Shown: positions 13,187 through 25,900, numbered from the stretch's first letter. The stretch is 64,000 nucleotides of DNA from Symsagittifera roscoffensis (GCF_963678635.1 NC_087071.1:23572013-23636012); one strand, 5' to 3'. The notes: a model not told the origin generated them from the sequence alone. Program-made: numbers and translations.

Positions 13187-15491
13187 TCATAATGGTCCAG
13201 CATTATCGATTAAATTCTGAAACACGTTTGTTTCTTGTCCCAACTCTTGAAGCGCCACATAATTTTTCCTCACGTCTCCTGCTTTCATATCGTACTGATT
13301 GAATGGCACCAAATCCCACTTTTTAAACGGACGAGATTCAAACCTCTTGAAATCAGTCAAACACTTCTCACAATTCGACGAATGTTCTAGAAGGTATTGG
13401 TTAATAGAGGGGTTAATCAGTCCACAAAAGCCATACTTGAAAAGCTGTCCGAGTTTGTTTTTACAATTGAAACAATACAGTAATTTGTTGCTTTGTATGT
13501 TTTGTGATTCGAAGTACTTCTGCGTTTTTGGGGCAACTGTATACTTCTGTTCTCTGAACTTTTTGGCGTAATCAGGAGTTAACACAATTCTAAATGTCCC
13601 TTTAAACAAATGAACTTCGCTAGATTTGAACACCTCTTTTGTACACTCTTTACAATGAAACTGAAACAAATGACCATCAAATTCTTTGCTTTTTGCTTCC
13701 ATTTTACTAAGTTTAAATTTCTCAACCGCCACTTTCTGGTGAGCTGACATTTCCTGTAGCATGGTAGCTTTCTTGGTTTGATTTTTCATTTCTGCGGTTA
13801 TCTTTGCGACCGCGATTTCAGTCAACTTTTGACGCTTTTGATTGGCAGTAGCTAGTTCGTGAAATACCATCGAACACGAGATTACGTAATACTTTCCGTG
13901 ATTCATCCTAGCTCGACCTCGTTGCTGTAACTGCTGAATATGATTTATTCGATTGTTGTAATTAACAACTAGCTTACAATCTGGTATATCAATACCTTCT
14001 TCAATTACACTAGTCGCAAACAAAAGCCGACAACTGCCTTTCCGAAAGTTTTCCAAAAGCTCCCTTTGGTTCTTTGTATCGGCTGTGATGAATTCAGGCT
14101 TCAAGATATTTTTGAAATCGTCATCACTAGCAGCCCAATTTTTCAGGATTTCCGCTTCGGTTTTCTTCTGAACAAAAACGATGCCTCTATTTAGAACTTT
14201 GTCACCACTTTCATTGTCATTTAGAAGCTCTTTCAGAATTGTATCTTTCAGAACATTCATCATTTTATGATCGTTATTTTCTCTCGACATTCGGGCAGAC
14301 TTTTCTAGTTCTTTATCAAGAATACTAAATACCTTGTCGAAGGTATCGTACAGTTCTTGTAATTCTGGGTTCACGGAATCGCTGTCGTTAGGAGACAAAA
14401 GACCTTCATACACACTTTTGATTTTTTCATACAAGATAGAATAGTCGATAGTTTGACAGAGCCCTAAAATTATATTCAGCTGAATTAGAAGTCGAGATAC
14501 AAAAGTCAGACAAACTTGAAATTTTGGGTGATTCGAGTTAAGTTTTGATATTTCTCGAATCCACTGTTCAAATTTTTGGCTCTCTAAAGGTTGAGGGCAC
14601 GCTGTTAAATCGAGCAAAAACGACGGTTTACTTGCCAAGATTTCTTTTTTGAAGTTCTGGTGTGCACGACGTAAAAGCTCGAGCTGAGTTGTCATTAACT
14701 TTTCGACGTTCTTTTCGAATTCAGATTTACCTCCAATTTCAATCAGCTGAATGTTGTCTTCTGGAACTTCACAATAACTCCTCAAGTCTTCCATTTGTTC
14801 GACTACAGAAGACAGTTCAGTGATGTCCATATTTTGCAGCAACAAAACCAAATTTTTTCTTGCATCTTCTTCATCCAAGATGGTATTTTCAAACACGGTT
14901 GGTGACGCGGTCAGGCCAAGAATCTGAGGCAAACTGCTCTTTTCAGTTCTTTCGTCAAACTTCAAAGCCAAGTAGTTCAGCATAATTTCATTGAATGGAT
15001 GTTTCAAATCAGTATGATGACATTCGTCAAATACTATCAAAGTGAAATCAGTGAGTTCAAATTTAGCTTTCAGCCGTAGATTGACAAAAGTCTGCGCAGT
15101 GAACACAAAAACTTCTTTTTTCAACTTGGATGCCTTTTCATAGTCAGGATGCAGAAAGACGTTTTGACTAGTGGTAGTTTCCCCATGGCAAATTGCAACA
15201 AAATCACTCGATATATAACTGCAAACTATTTCATATTGTTGTTCACATAATGCAACTGTGTGTGTTATGAACGCAAATTTTCCCAATGGTTTCGGGTTTT
15301 TCTGGCGCCATGTTTCGATAGCATGCACTGCTACCAAAGTCTTCCCGGAGTTTGTTTCGCATGTTGCCAGAGTATTAGGTCTTGAGTCTGAACAGACAGC
15401 TGCAGATAGTTCTTCCTGATACTTTCGCAGTTCTAATGGTTTAATAGCAATGCTTTGTCTCTTCTTTTCTTCTTCGGGCTGAGTTGATATT
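13187..15491 (-). CDS. RIG-I-like receptor / Dicer-related helicase with RNA-binding C-terminal domain
   Basis: Cytosolic double-stranded-RNA sensor type of the Dicer/RIG-I/MDA5 helicase family. One 2305-nt exon begins at acceptor CTTCAG (15493-15492). Motifs in order: Q/I region LRKYQEEL, P-loop CETNSGKT (15338-15361), DECHH (15014-15028), GLTASPT, then a helical insertion as in the family. The second RecA domain has GIVFVQKKTEAEIL, ATSVIEEGIDIPDC and QQLQQRGRARMNHGK. At the C-terminus a zinc-binding domain of RIG-I type carries CKEC and CFNCK pairs, ending near KKWDLVPFNQYDM. There are no CARDs and no RNase III domains, so it is LGP2-like in layout, or DRH-like. Odd: Asn replaces the first Gly of the P-loop (normally T-G-x-G-K-T). 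The first coding exon must lie upstream; see 22345-22499. Confidence 0.85.
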
Positions 15492-15859
15492 CTGAAGAAA
15501 AAACAAATTGACAGAAGCCGATAGTTTCGCAAAAAGAACACCGTTTAAACACTCAGATCACTTTTTTTCAATGCTGACAGAGCGTTTCAAAGAAAACTTA
15601 CAGCAGGAATTAAAATCACGGCTGTTTACATTAAACCCTGTGGTTATTCGTATACTCGTTTTATGAAATAGAAATGCTTTGGACTGTAGGATACATACCT
15701 TACGTTTGAATCAAAGCAAAAGGTAAATTATAAAAAGGGCCCTTCCGTTTAGGTACGGTCGTGCACAAGCTGGATAGGGCCCATACCAGCATTATATAAA
15801 TACATCAAAAAACAATATTGCAGGAATTAAGTCAAGTCAGCATTTAATGCATTGTCATT

Positions 15860-17935
15860 AAAAGTATTTACTTCAACCGTCGCTCCTGTACAACAGCACT
15901 AATTGACTTGTCTATGAATTGCATTTTACGCAATGATCTCCAACCCCGTATACAAAGGATAGCGCTCCTGAGCAGCGCGAAGCTTATCTTAGTTCTTATG
16001 TAGTTTATTGTTTCTGCGTAGCTTTCATGCCTTTTTTCACTTATTTTTTCAGCTATAAGCTGCATTGTCCGAGCAGCTGCTGGTGCGGCACCACCAGTGC
16101 AGCCAAAAATGAGCGGCCAGAAGCTGCTCTGTTCGACTTGTAGAACTCTGTTAGTATTTTAGTTTTTTAGTGATTCGTCGTACTTATAGACGTCTTTCAC
16201 TAGTCTTCATGAAGTTTTTGCGTGCGGGTTGAAGACTTTGACATCAAAAAAGGTTCGGCTAAACCTTGAGCCCCATAACCCGTTTGCTTTTACATCTAGT
16301 CGAGCGTCTTCATCACGTGTGGTTGAATTGATGACAAAGCTCTCGCCTTGCAACGACAGAAGTTTCGGCTCGATTTCAACATCAAAGCAAACCTCGCTCA
16401 TGAGGTTGGCAAAGGTATCTTTGATTTCGTTATGACTCATGTGAGTGTATCCACTTTTTGCACAGTGAAGAGCGTGGGTAAAGTCAAAAGATTGACCACA
16501 TGCACGTGTGAGTGGAATGTTGGTTGGTTCCCATCCATATCTGAGATATATTCCATCCCGGAATTCGGATTCATTCAGGTTAAAATTATATCTGCTAAGT
16601 GGCAAATCAGTTAACCAGTTTGAGTCTCCTTTTTCGGAGGCCCACTTAAGCGCGTATTTTTCATTGTCGCTCAAGTTGTTCAAAATGTTAGTTCTCTTTT
16701 GGTTTGTTCTTTCAGTTTTAAGTGTTTTAGATTTTTCTTGTTCACATATAGCTGTCAATGGGTCGTATGTGTCTAGGACTGAAGATGTTTCAATTGACTA
16801 TTCTAAAAATTTCTCATAGTTAGAAGGTAGCTTGATATTTAGACCACCCATTTTCAGTGGCAAAGAAGCGATGTCTCTATGCTGATGGCTGATATTATCT
16901 TTACCAATTAAATTTGGAATGAGATTTTCCTGCGGTATCTTCTCGCAGGCCTGCATGTTTTCTGTGGTATTGGTGGTAGTTCTAGCTAAAAACGATTTTT
17001 CTTGTAAACCTTTGGTGTAACAGGAGTACACGTTTTCTGGTGATGTTTTCGCGATCTTGCCAAGTTTTTTCAGTATTTTAATATGTTCTTATAACTGAGT
17101 TTCTAAAAAAGTTTCACATTCAGTCTCGGATCCTATTACAGAACCAAGTATTCTGGCCCCTTTTTTCATTTCAATTGCGGTATTCTCGATTATTTTTCAT
17201 CTTTTACAATGAGCTGGCATTTCGATGCCTTTAAATGATATCCAAAATATTTTCCGTGTTTGATAATGTTGTCAAGAACTCTTCGCAGGCTTTTCAAATT
17301 TCCGGCTGCGTTCTCACAGTATGCAAACCATTTCTGTGTTAGGCTTTTATCGTTGACTAGTTTTATTAAAGGTAAAGTGGCTAGCCCGTACATTGCCATT
17401 GCTAATGGGTCTCCTTATGTGGTTCCTTCTCTAGATAGGATTAATTTTTTATTTGCTAAGAGTTGGGATGGATTAGAGTATGAGCTCTGTATAGCGGGTA
17501 GTATAGAAGGGCATATATTTGCAATGTTTTTAAAGCCAGGTTCCAGTTTGGGGAGTCAAATGCATTTTCGGCGTATATCAGTAATATAGCATCGGAATCT
17601 GTTTTCTCGTATTGCTTCCTAAGCGTATGAATTGCATATTCGATGCCGCATTTTTGACCAAGGCATAGTTAATAATTCGATCCGAGTACCATAAGTTCGC
17701 TTTTTAAGCACTTTGTGATCGTTCTACCTATTATGACTTCGCCTATGCCGATTGGCCTAACTCCCGGGTTTTTATCAAGTGGAAGTAGTCGATAGGCCTC
17801 ATATGGTTCAAGAAGCTCATGACTTAGTATTTCTGTCGATATTTTCTGTGCGATTTTGGCTAGTGTAATTGATATTTCAACTGACTGTTGACCAAAGTGC
17901 GTTAGTATGCATCTCCTCTCATTTACATCCAAACC
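15860..17935 (-). mobile_element. Relic of a non-LTR-type retroelement with RT and PD-(D/E)XK nuclease
   Basis: Broken frames that align end to end on the minus strand. An RT finger/palm start is at 17669-17932 (LLPLDKNPGVRPIGIGEV). The catalytic region at 17190-17399 is degraded: ENAAGNLKSLRRVLDN stands where A-D-D is expected, and KASKCQLIVKDEK follows. A Cys/His segment (RACGQSFDFTHALHC) with HNEIKDTFANLMSEVCFDVE precedes a nuclease-like DARLDVKANGLW ... FFDVKVFNP in 16207-16758. The tail SFALLRSAILCIRGWRS is at 15868-16065. Several stops and shifts make it dead. The RPIGIGE signature and order RT, zinc motif, PD-(D/E)XK are widespread in invertebrate genomes; I do not assign a clade. Confidence 0.75.
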
Positions 17936-18096
17936 TTAGGGTCCATGAGAACCATGTGTTGTCATGGCAGCCTTCCAAACTTTCTGGGCGTTTATTTGGC
18001 CGAATGTGGATGAGTGGAAAGGGATGGTATCTTCGGAGCATGATATATGGTAGCTGATTACTGGCTCCGCGGGAAGGTGTTTCTTGATGAGGACTT

Positions 18097-18228
18097 GCTC
18101 AACAGTTTGACCATAGACGGTTTCCTCGAGTGAGAACTCCCTTGGAGGTATCAGTTAATTTAGCTCAACAGTTTGACCATAGACGGTTTCCTCGAGTGAG
18201 AACTCCCTTGGAGGTATCAGTTAACTTA
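18097..18228. repeat. 66-bp tandem duplication
   Basis: Two adjacent nearly identical 66-bp units (18097-18162, 18163-18228) starting GCTCAACAGTTTGACC. The unit length is a multiple of three. It lies between the minus-strand RT relic and the plus-strand LINE. Confidence 0.85.
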
Positions 18229-18359
18229 GCAATAGCACTCGATATTTTTCCAGTGCTCAATAATTTGTTAAACAGCTGTGCTTTAGTTTCTACTTTCTTT
18301 TCTTACTCTTCGCCAAGCGCAGTTGCAGAGCTTTTCCCTCGTTAAAAACTTCAATCAAC

Positions 18360-20780
18360 CAAAGCTGTTGACCTTCCTTTCCTTAACTGGTGCCAGGAGA
18401 ATAATCTCCAACAAGTTCTGTCCTTCCCGACCCACAAACAAGGCAATCTTCTGGATATTATACTATTAACCAACACTGATATAATAGAACACATCGAAAA
18501 CCCGAAATGGAGCAACCTATCAGATCATGCTGGTGTACTGTTTCAACTCTCGAAAAGCCACTACAATACAGCCGTCATCTCCAACCAACAGCTAGCCTGG
18601 AGCTCCTTCAATCCTGAACGTTTCGCCCTATCCCTCCCACCCATTACTCGTGTGGCACAGGCCATTGACTGTATGTCTCAGAATGATTTTAGTGCAGAAT
18701 GGACTAGTATGGTCCACAATGCACTTTCTTCTACGGTCCCTCGTAAACGCAAGAAACGAGCCACTAGGCCTTTTAATTATTCCTCTCACACAATGCACAT
18801 GCTTAATAAACTAGAAACCTTGGAGAGGAAGCAGCACAAATTGAACTCAATCTTCAATGAAGAGTTCCTACACGCTACAAGAAACAATTTTCTCGAGTCG
18901 GCAGAGCTCGATAAAGTCGTTCTGCTAAAAGACATCTGCTGGATGTCTACATCAGAAGCTTTTAAGTTTCTGAAACGATTCTCAGGGAAAGCCCCCTGCC
19001 ATCTAAACTCACCTAGGAAACTAAATTCGCAACAGATGACCGGAACAAAGCCGATCTTTTCAATGGATTTTTCGCTTCCGTGTTTAATCCAATTACAACA
19101 GATAATCCTGAACCACCTGGTGACCAACAACCCAGAATATTTCTGAATGATTTAAACTTCGGTGTAAAAAAAGTTGAAACACTCTTGTCGAAATGCCCTG
19201 ATTCACATTCTCAGTCTTCCGATGGCCTTCCGTCCTGCCTGTATCACAACGCCTCAGCAGTATTAGCCCCTTTTGCTTACATTCTTTTCTCCTTTGTTCT
19301 ATCCTCTTGTGTGTGGCCCACTACATGGAAATGCAGTTACATAACACCAATCTTCAAAGATGGCTATCGGTCTCTTATTTCCAATTATCGCCCCATTAGC
19401 ATTCTACCTCGGCTCTATCATTCTGGAGCGACTAATTTTCAACTTTCTTTATCCTAGAATAAAGTCGCAGTTGGCCAAGCAACAACACGGCTTCCGAAAA
19501 CATCGATCCACGGTTACTCAACTACTAGCCTATCTTGACAATATCTACAATCAACTTGAGAACAATAAGAAGCCCTCCGCGGTATACTTCGATTTTCAAA
19601 AAGCATTCGACAAAGTGCCTCATGTCGTTTTATTGCACAAACTGAAAAAAATGGGCCTCGACCCAAGTTTCATTGAACTCATCCGGAGTTACCTCGCTGA
19701 CAGAACTCAATGTGTGAACATTAACGGGGTTCTCTCTTACATTGCTTCGGTTACTAGTGGTGTTCCTCAAGGGAGCGTCCTAGGTCCGTTGTTATTCATT
19801 ATATTCATTAATGACCTCCCAGACTACTGTAAATACTCCGACTGATTTCTGTTTGCCGATGATAGCAAAATGATTTCGACAGAATCACCCATAGCAAAGA
19901 ATCTACAACACGATATTGATAATTTCCTCGCTTGGTCTATCGAGAACTCAATGACTTTTCACCCAGACAAGTGTAAAACGATGTTATTCGGAAAAACTGA
20001 CGACACATCAACTCACAATTGCAAATCATCAGATATCGACCGTCTCTTGCATCAAAGACATTGGTGTATGGGTGGCCGATGATCTGTCGTGGAGACCGCA
20101 TATTGAAAAAAAGTTAGCTTCAGCCAACAGGAGTTTGTTCGTGTTGAAAAAAAACATCCCAATTACCTGCCCCACCACTGCCAAACTACAACTTTATAAG
20201 TCATGTGTTCTCTCAGTTATTCTTTATGCTTCTCAAACCTGGTTCCCAGACCTTACCAGTATCCGCAAGCTAGAAGCGCTCCAATGTAGAGCGCTCAGAT
20301 GGAGTACACGCAACTACACAGCTCCTTGCAACATTCTACTCCGTGTGACAAATATGTTGCCTATTTCTCTCATCCACCAACTCAATGATCTCACCCTTTT
20401 CAACAAACTTCAACGACAAATTAGATTTTGATTTGTTCCACTTTGTCTCTTATGCACCGGAAATGACCGGTCACCGATCCTCCGATACAGTTATGTTTGA
20501 GATCCGACGCAATAGGAAACGACGAACTGGGGAGTCCTTCTTTAATCGGGTGGTGAAACTTGCGAATCATTTTCTCGCCCATCCTGGTCTTGGAATCGAC
20601 ATTTATGATAGTCCCGCTACCTTCAGGAGAAACATTAAAACATTTCTATTCAATATCACAGCGAATGCATACTCAATGCAAAACTCGTGCTCTTGGTTTA
20701 TTAACTGTAATTGTTCTACTTGTACGTCTTGATTTTGTTATTACATTTCTTTATACCTTCATGGAAGGAATTTAAGTCTT
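18360..20780 (+). mobile_element. 5'-truncated CR1/Jockey-like LINE (pseudogene)
   Basis: Starts inside the apurinic endonuclease domain: GNLLDIILLTN and the SDH motif (SDHAGV, 18520-18537), followed by a linker and the reverse transcriptase. RT blocks: [40 protein letters not shown] (around 19600), [20 protein letters not shown], and FADD at 19852-19863. A TGA (19843-19845) sits just before FADD. Frames also shift near 19400, 20075 and 20400, so it is non-functional. The C-terminal LINE-typical SVILYASQTWFP and ALQCRALRW are present. 5' truncation is normal for this class. Confidence 0.88.
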
Positions 20781-20979
20781 TCTGTTGTTGTTGTTAAGCC
20801 TTCTTGCTATAGTTTTGGAATTCGAACCATCACTCTCTGATTTGGTTTTACATAGCATGAGGTGAGGGAATATCATTGTTGCATGCATTGCTTATGTGTT
20901 TTCTTGTGTTTTAATTAACGAGTTGAGGGTTCTATTAAGAGTTTCTCTAAAGTTAAACCCAATTCTGTTTTTTGCGAGG

Positions 20980-21345
20980 ATCATGAAGACTGGTTTCCAG
21001 TGCACTTGCCTGTAGATTGTTCATATTTTATCTTTTAGTTCAGGTGTGGGATTTGACCAGGGGTCGGGTGTGGCTGTTATAGTTTCGTTGCTGTTTGCAA
21101 TGACAGGATTTTGATCGTTAGTCGAGGGAGCTTGTTGAGGTTGAGTTGGAGGGGCTTGAATGTCAGTTGCAGTGTTGTCTGTAATCAGGGAGGTGCAGCG
21201 AATGCAGCTGAAATTTTCATCGTGGTCGTTGGCTCGGTTGAGGCCGCTGCATTTTCTCTCCAAATGTTTCTTTGAATGTAATTGTTTTTTTTTGCATCCG
21301 GAGATGACTGGAGAAAGTGGAGAAGAACTTTGTCTTCTGGAGTTT
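20980..21345 (-). mobile_element. LINE ORF1 fragment with PHD-like finger
   Basis: Minus-strand frame with a cysteine/histidine cluster (SGCKKK, HLERKCSGL, FSCIRC) followed by a Pro/Gln/Thr-rich linker. The order CxxC, HxxCSGL, FxCxxC resembles the N-terminal PHD-like fingers of many invertebrate LINE ORFs. No RT remains attached. Confidence 0.45.
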
Positions 21346-21599
21346 TAGTTTCTTTCTACCCAAAGTTTTCATACAAAATTTCCATAGAGTAAGGTTTTGA
21401 AAGGATAGATAATTGGGTATCTTTTTTTTTTTTAATAACGAACTTTAGATGGGTTGCAACGTTCTGATGGGCGTTGAAATTTCGTGCAAACTTCAAGAGA
21501 CTTATGAAGTACTTCTTTAAGAACGGCAAAAACCTGTGAAACAACGAGCCGACTAAGATTGGAACAAACATATCAACAACACAGTTCAGATCCAAAAAC

Positions 21600-22340
21600 C
21601 GCCGACATACTACAATTATATCAAAAGAAATCAGGACTTCAATTCTTATTCAATTCAAGAGTTCAGTTCTTATTTCGTATTTTATTTTGTGTAAACTATG
21701 GCGATTAACATTCACTTTTTTCGTTATACTTGATATTAAACTTAGGTTGTTTTTAGCGGCAATACTTATTTCTACACTAGAATTTTACAGAACTGTCATT
21801 TAATCTCATACAATATGTTTACATAGAAATGCATTCCATGAGTTTCGTTTTGAACCCATAAATTCAGGCTTTACCCAACCTGCAAATTCATAAATTCAGG
21901 CTTTATCCTACCTCTAAATTGTGAACGGACTGCCGAATGACGGAAAGTCCCCTTTCAATTTACTTTTTTTGAATTTGAAACGATAATCAATCTTAAACTT
22001 AAATTTCTCTGCTGTGTGCGCGTTTAGATACAAAACAAATCGAAAAATTGATTAGTCATCGGGATATTTAGGAATTAAAATTGATCGCTAACTTACGAGT
22101 CGGTGTCAATCAAAAATCTTTTAATGTTGGTGTCAAGGGAGCAATTTTTTAGCTATGAAACGCGGTGACGCTCATATAGTTTACATATAGTACACTTTTG
22201 GGTAACTTATTATTAAAAATGTACAAACCTAAGTATTGTACACAGTCGATGCTGTTGGTTTGATGCAATTACTCAAAATTTGATTAAAAAACCTTGCTAG
22301 CATTGAATTTATATTACTACTTTCCGCAATGTACAGACAC
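21600..22340. other. Gene-free AT-rich stretch
   Basis: Only a short duplicated phrase (AAATTCAGGCTTTA, near 21865 and 21895) was noticed. No ORF or recognised repeat. If 22345-22499 is an exon of the helicase gene, this is intron. Confidence 0.4.
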
Positions 22341-22344
22341 TAAC

Positions 22345-22499
22345 CCGAATTTCTGGAAATCTTCCGTCAGCGAGTTCAGCTTATCCAGGCACTCTGTTCC
22401 GTCGTCATCATCTGCAGTTGTTTCAAAAACACCTTTCAGAATATCATCCAGATTCATAACTCTGGCTTTTTTGGCATTAGGTTCTTCGGTTTCAATCAT
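22345..22499 (-). CDS. Orphan first coding exon, possibly of the RIG-I-like gene
   Basis: ATG-initiated exon of 51 codons plus 2 nt ending at donor CGG|GTTAGT. It encodes an acidic N-terminus with KKAR, LDDILKGVFETTADDDD and TEDFQKF. The two leftover bases (GG) plus the single leading A of the helicase exon at 15491 make a Gly codon and keep the frame, giving a predicted 819-residue protein. The same strand, the absence of another partner exon and the missing start of the helicase support this link, but phase agreement alone has a one-in-three chance. No CARD is encoded. Confidence 0.5.
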
Positions 22500-22644
22500 T
22501 CCAAAAAACCATTACCCCTTCAACAGTATTACCCTTTGCGAAAACTTCATTTGGTTAAAGAAATTAAAGATACTCAGAAGGTCAAGAGTATCATAGTAAC
22601 CGAGGTTTCAATCAGGAGTCATCACATATTCCAGTCAAAATCCT

Positions 22645-22684
22645 AGAAACTTTCTAGATATCGTAGAAACTTTCTAGATATCGA
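22645..22684. repeat. 20-bp tandem duplication at the PLE edge
   Basis: TAGAAACTTTCTAGATATCG occurs twice in a row, then runs into a truncated PLE pseudo-LTR (AAGAAATTTTTGCTAA). It probably marks the junction of the PLE with host DNA. Confidence 0.7.
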
Positions 22685-22685
22685 A

Positions 22686-22803
22686 GAAATTTTTGCTAAG
22701 TTCAGCAAGTTGTTATTAAGGGATAGGCCAGGAATTGCTGTAACAAGGCTCTCGTATTGCTTTTTTTCCCCTGTGTTAAGGGTGTTGATGCTGTGGAACA
22801 GGG
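22686..22803 (-). mobile_element. Left end of PLE copy A pseudo-LTR, split off by the Copia insertion
   Basis: Nearly identical to 31150-31255 and 35762-35871, the segment that encodes the first residues of the PLE accessory ORF. It continues after the Copia element at 27434. The sequence up to GTGGAACAGGG before Copia and AGCTAGCTAC after it are contiguous in the other PLE copies. Confidence 0.9.
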
Positions 22804-22891
22804 TGTGACAGTATGTTAACTCTGTTGTTGTATTTCAGTGATATGTGTCCGGTGGGGTTTCAATTAAAGTTCTACAAACCAGTGTTTTACA
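22804..22891 (+). repeat. Copia 5' LTR (88 bp)
   Basis: Begins TGTGACAG, ends GTTTTACA. It must contain promoter and polyadenylation functions in only 88 bp. Confidence 0.95.
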
Positions 22892-22900
22892 TGGTAGCAG
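22892..22900 (+). other. Copia primer-binding site (initiator tRNA-Met)
   Basis: TGGTAGCAG lies immediately after the LTR, complementary to the CUGCUACCA 3' end of animal initiator tRNA-Met. Confidence 0.8.
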
Positions 22901-22910
22901 GAGGTAGACG

Positions 22911-25900
22911 ATGGCAAATACGAGTTATAAAACCCCGCCGCAATGGAAAGATGAAATGTCTTTTGAAGCATGGAAGACAGAAGTGGATGTTTGGAATGCT
23001 ATCACAGATTTAGCTGACGGGAAGAAAGGCCCTTGTGTGGCTTTATCACTTGGTAGTTCGAAACGTGAGATTGCCATGTCTATTCCACTTGATGAACTGA
23101 AAGCTAATGATGGGCTCACTAAGGTTCTTGCGCAGTTGAAGTTATCATTTGGGAAGGATACTGCAGACCAGTTATTTTCGGATTATGAGAAGTTTGAGAC
23201 TATTCAACGGAACAGTATGCCTATAAATGACTACATCACCGCTTTCGAGAGTGCGAATCAACGATTAGTGAAACATGGGTTGGAATAACCTGATGGTATC
23301 TTAGCTTGCAAGCTATTACATTGTGCTGGTTTGGATGATCGCGATAAAAAGTTGGTTTTGTCGGCGACAGGAGACATCCAGTTTGTTAACATGAAAAAGA
23401 GTTTGAAGCGTATTTTTTCCACTGAAGTTTCTCAGAGGAACTCGTGTGCTCCGGTTGTGAAAGATGAACCGGTTTTTGCTGCAACAGGTGGTTTTCAACC
23501 AGGAGGATGGCAAAACCGTGGGGGACCACGGAGAGGAAGAGGAGTTCGTGGTTCTTTCAGGGGTGGAAGTTCTGGACGTCGAAATACAGCTGGGTCAAAT
23601 CCCGTGGATAGAAGTACTGGAAAAATCAGTGTTTGTACCAACTGTGGTTCACGGTTCCACTGGGTTCGTGAGTGCCCTGATAAAGAGAAACAAGTTTTTG
23701 CTTCACAGGCAGAAACAGAAGAAGACGAAAAGGTAGATGAGACAGTTTTCTTGAATTTTGCGATGCTCACTGCTGCTCTTCTGAACGAAGCGTTTGGCAA
23801 GGCGGTTCTAGATTCAGCGTGTACTGCAACTGTGTCTGGACAAGTATGGATGGAAAACTATATTTCCCAGTTGCCGGATTATTTACAAGCTTTAGTTGAG
23901 CGTGAAAAAGTCGATACCCATGTTGTGTTCGGTGGTGGTGAGCGGATCAAAGTTGAACATAAGTGTTTCATACCTGTTAAAATCGGCAATGTTACTTGTT
24001 TTCTCGGAGTATTGGTTATTCCCGGTCAGTTGCCGTTATTGATTAGTGTTGCGTCGGTGACTAAAGCAAGATTTAGTATTGATTTTCACACCAGTATGTT
24101 GAGTACATCAGATGGAGGAAAAATCCAGTTACAATGTTCGAAAACTGGACATTTGTTGCTGGATATCAGTTTTGGAAATGAAGAGTTCTGTTGCCTGAGT
24201 TCTGGTAATTTGAATTCTCAGCAAGTTATGAAGTTACATCGTCAGTTTGCTCATTGTGGTTCGACCAGACTAGAGAAGCTAATAGCTAAATCTGGTGCTA
24301 AAGTAGTGAATTGCACCGTTGCTGAAGTCGTACGTGACTGTGAAGTTTGCCAGAGGTTCGGACGAGCTACTCCGAAGCCAAGTGTGTCTTATCCTATCAG
24401 TATGGAATGGAATAATACTGTGGCTATGGATTTGCACGAGATGGCCCAGTCGGGACACACTTTGTGGTATTTACACGTGATTGACTTGTTTAGTCGTGTT
24501 AGTGCAGCTGTGTTCATTACAAACAAAAGACCGAGTACAATTATTGAAGGTTTTCTTCGTTGTTGGTGCTTGGTTTACGGATATCCGAAAGCTGTTTTAA
24601 CTGATAATGGTGGTGAGTTTGACAAGGCTGATTTTCAATCATTTGCTCAAAATAATGATATTATCGTGAAGACTACGGCAGCTTTTTCACTCTGGTCCAA
24701 CGGCGTTGTTGAGCGGCACAACGCAGTTCTTAGAGACATGCTGGAGAAATTACTGGCCGATGAATCAGTTTCTTTGAGTAAAGATATTGTTTTACAGCAT
24801 GCCGTTTTTGCTAAAAATAGCTTGGCTAACAACGATGGCTTCTCACCGTTTCAAGTCGCGTTTGGTTTTGGACCGCATGTCCCATCTGTTCTTACCAATA
24901 AACTGCCAGCTTTGGAATGCGAGACCACTTGCGAAGTTGTAGCGCAAAACTTGAATGCGTTGCATAAGTCTAGAAAATTATTTATCGAAGCTGATTGCAG
25001 TAATCGCATCAGACGGGCTCTCAAAGCCAAAGTAGTGACTGACAAAGGGCCATTTGTTACTGGGAATAGCGTGTTTTATAAAAGGGACGGAGAACTGAAA
25101 TGGCGAGGTCCTGCAAAAGTTATCGGTCAAGAAAGTAGTGTTGTTTTTGTGCGACATGGTGGCCGTGTTGTAAAAGTACACACTTCGCGATTGAAACGAT
25201 GTGCAGATCAATTTCAACAGATGTCAGAAGCAGAAGCTGGATTCGAGGAGAAAAAGGAAGTTTTTGGCGACAGTGGTTCAACAGACGCTGATCGCCAGGT
25301 TGTTGTTGATGAAACTGATGATGAAGGCGAAAATACAGCTACAATTGAACCTGGTATCGAAAAAGGACTCCGTATTGATGTACCAGGCGATACAGCAGTT
25401 AATTGTGTTCCAAACGACGTTGCTGAGACTATTTCTGAGGATTTATCACGAGAGTGCTTGAAACCTGCCGCTGGTCGACGGATTCGTTTTGTTTCACGCC
25501 AATCTGGGTTTGAAGGAGAAGAAATTGAAGCGATTGTCAAAAGCAGAGGAGGAAAGTCGACAGGTGTTCATAAAGACTGGTGGAATATTGTTTATGAATC
25601 TCCCAAAGAAATTAAAGGGAATTTGGATTGCGTTGACGTGTCAAAACTGGAGGATGTAGAAGTCAGTGCTCTGAACGCGACTGCAGATGTCTATTTTGAA
25701 GCGAAAATGGATGAAATGAAGAGTTGGAAGAAAAACGAAGTATTTGAGGAAGTTATCGACGAAGGGCAAGAATATCTGTCCTGCAAGTGGGTGCTCACTC
25801 AGAAGCCAGATAGAAAGAAAGCACGACTCGTAGTTAGGGGTTTTGAAGATCCAGATCTTCATAACGTCATAAAGGATTCTCCGACTTGCTCCAAAGATAC

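Noticed and set aside
15542-15867. Search for a CARD exon directly upstream of the helicase exon
   Set aside because: Only short stop-rich frames and the 3' tail of a retroelement relic are present.
23331-23513. Minus-strand frames inside the Copia element
   Set aside because: They are antisense shadows of gag-pol, which is clearly the coding strand.
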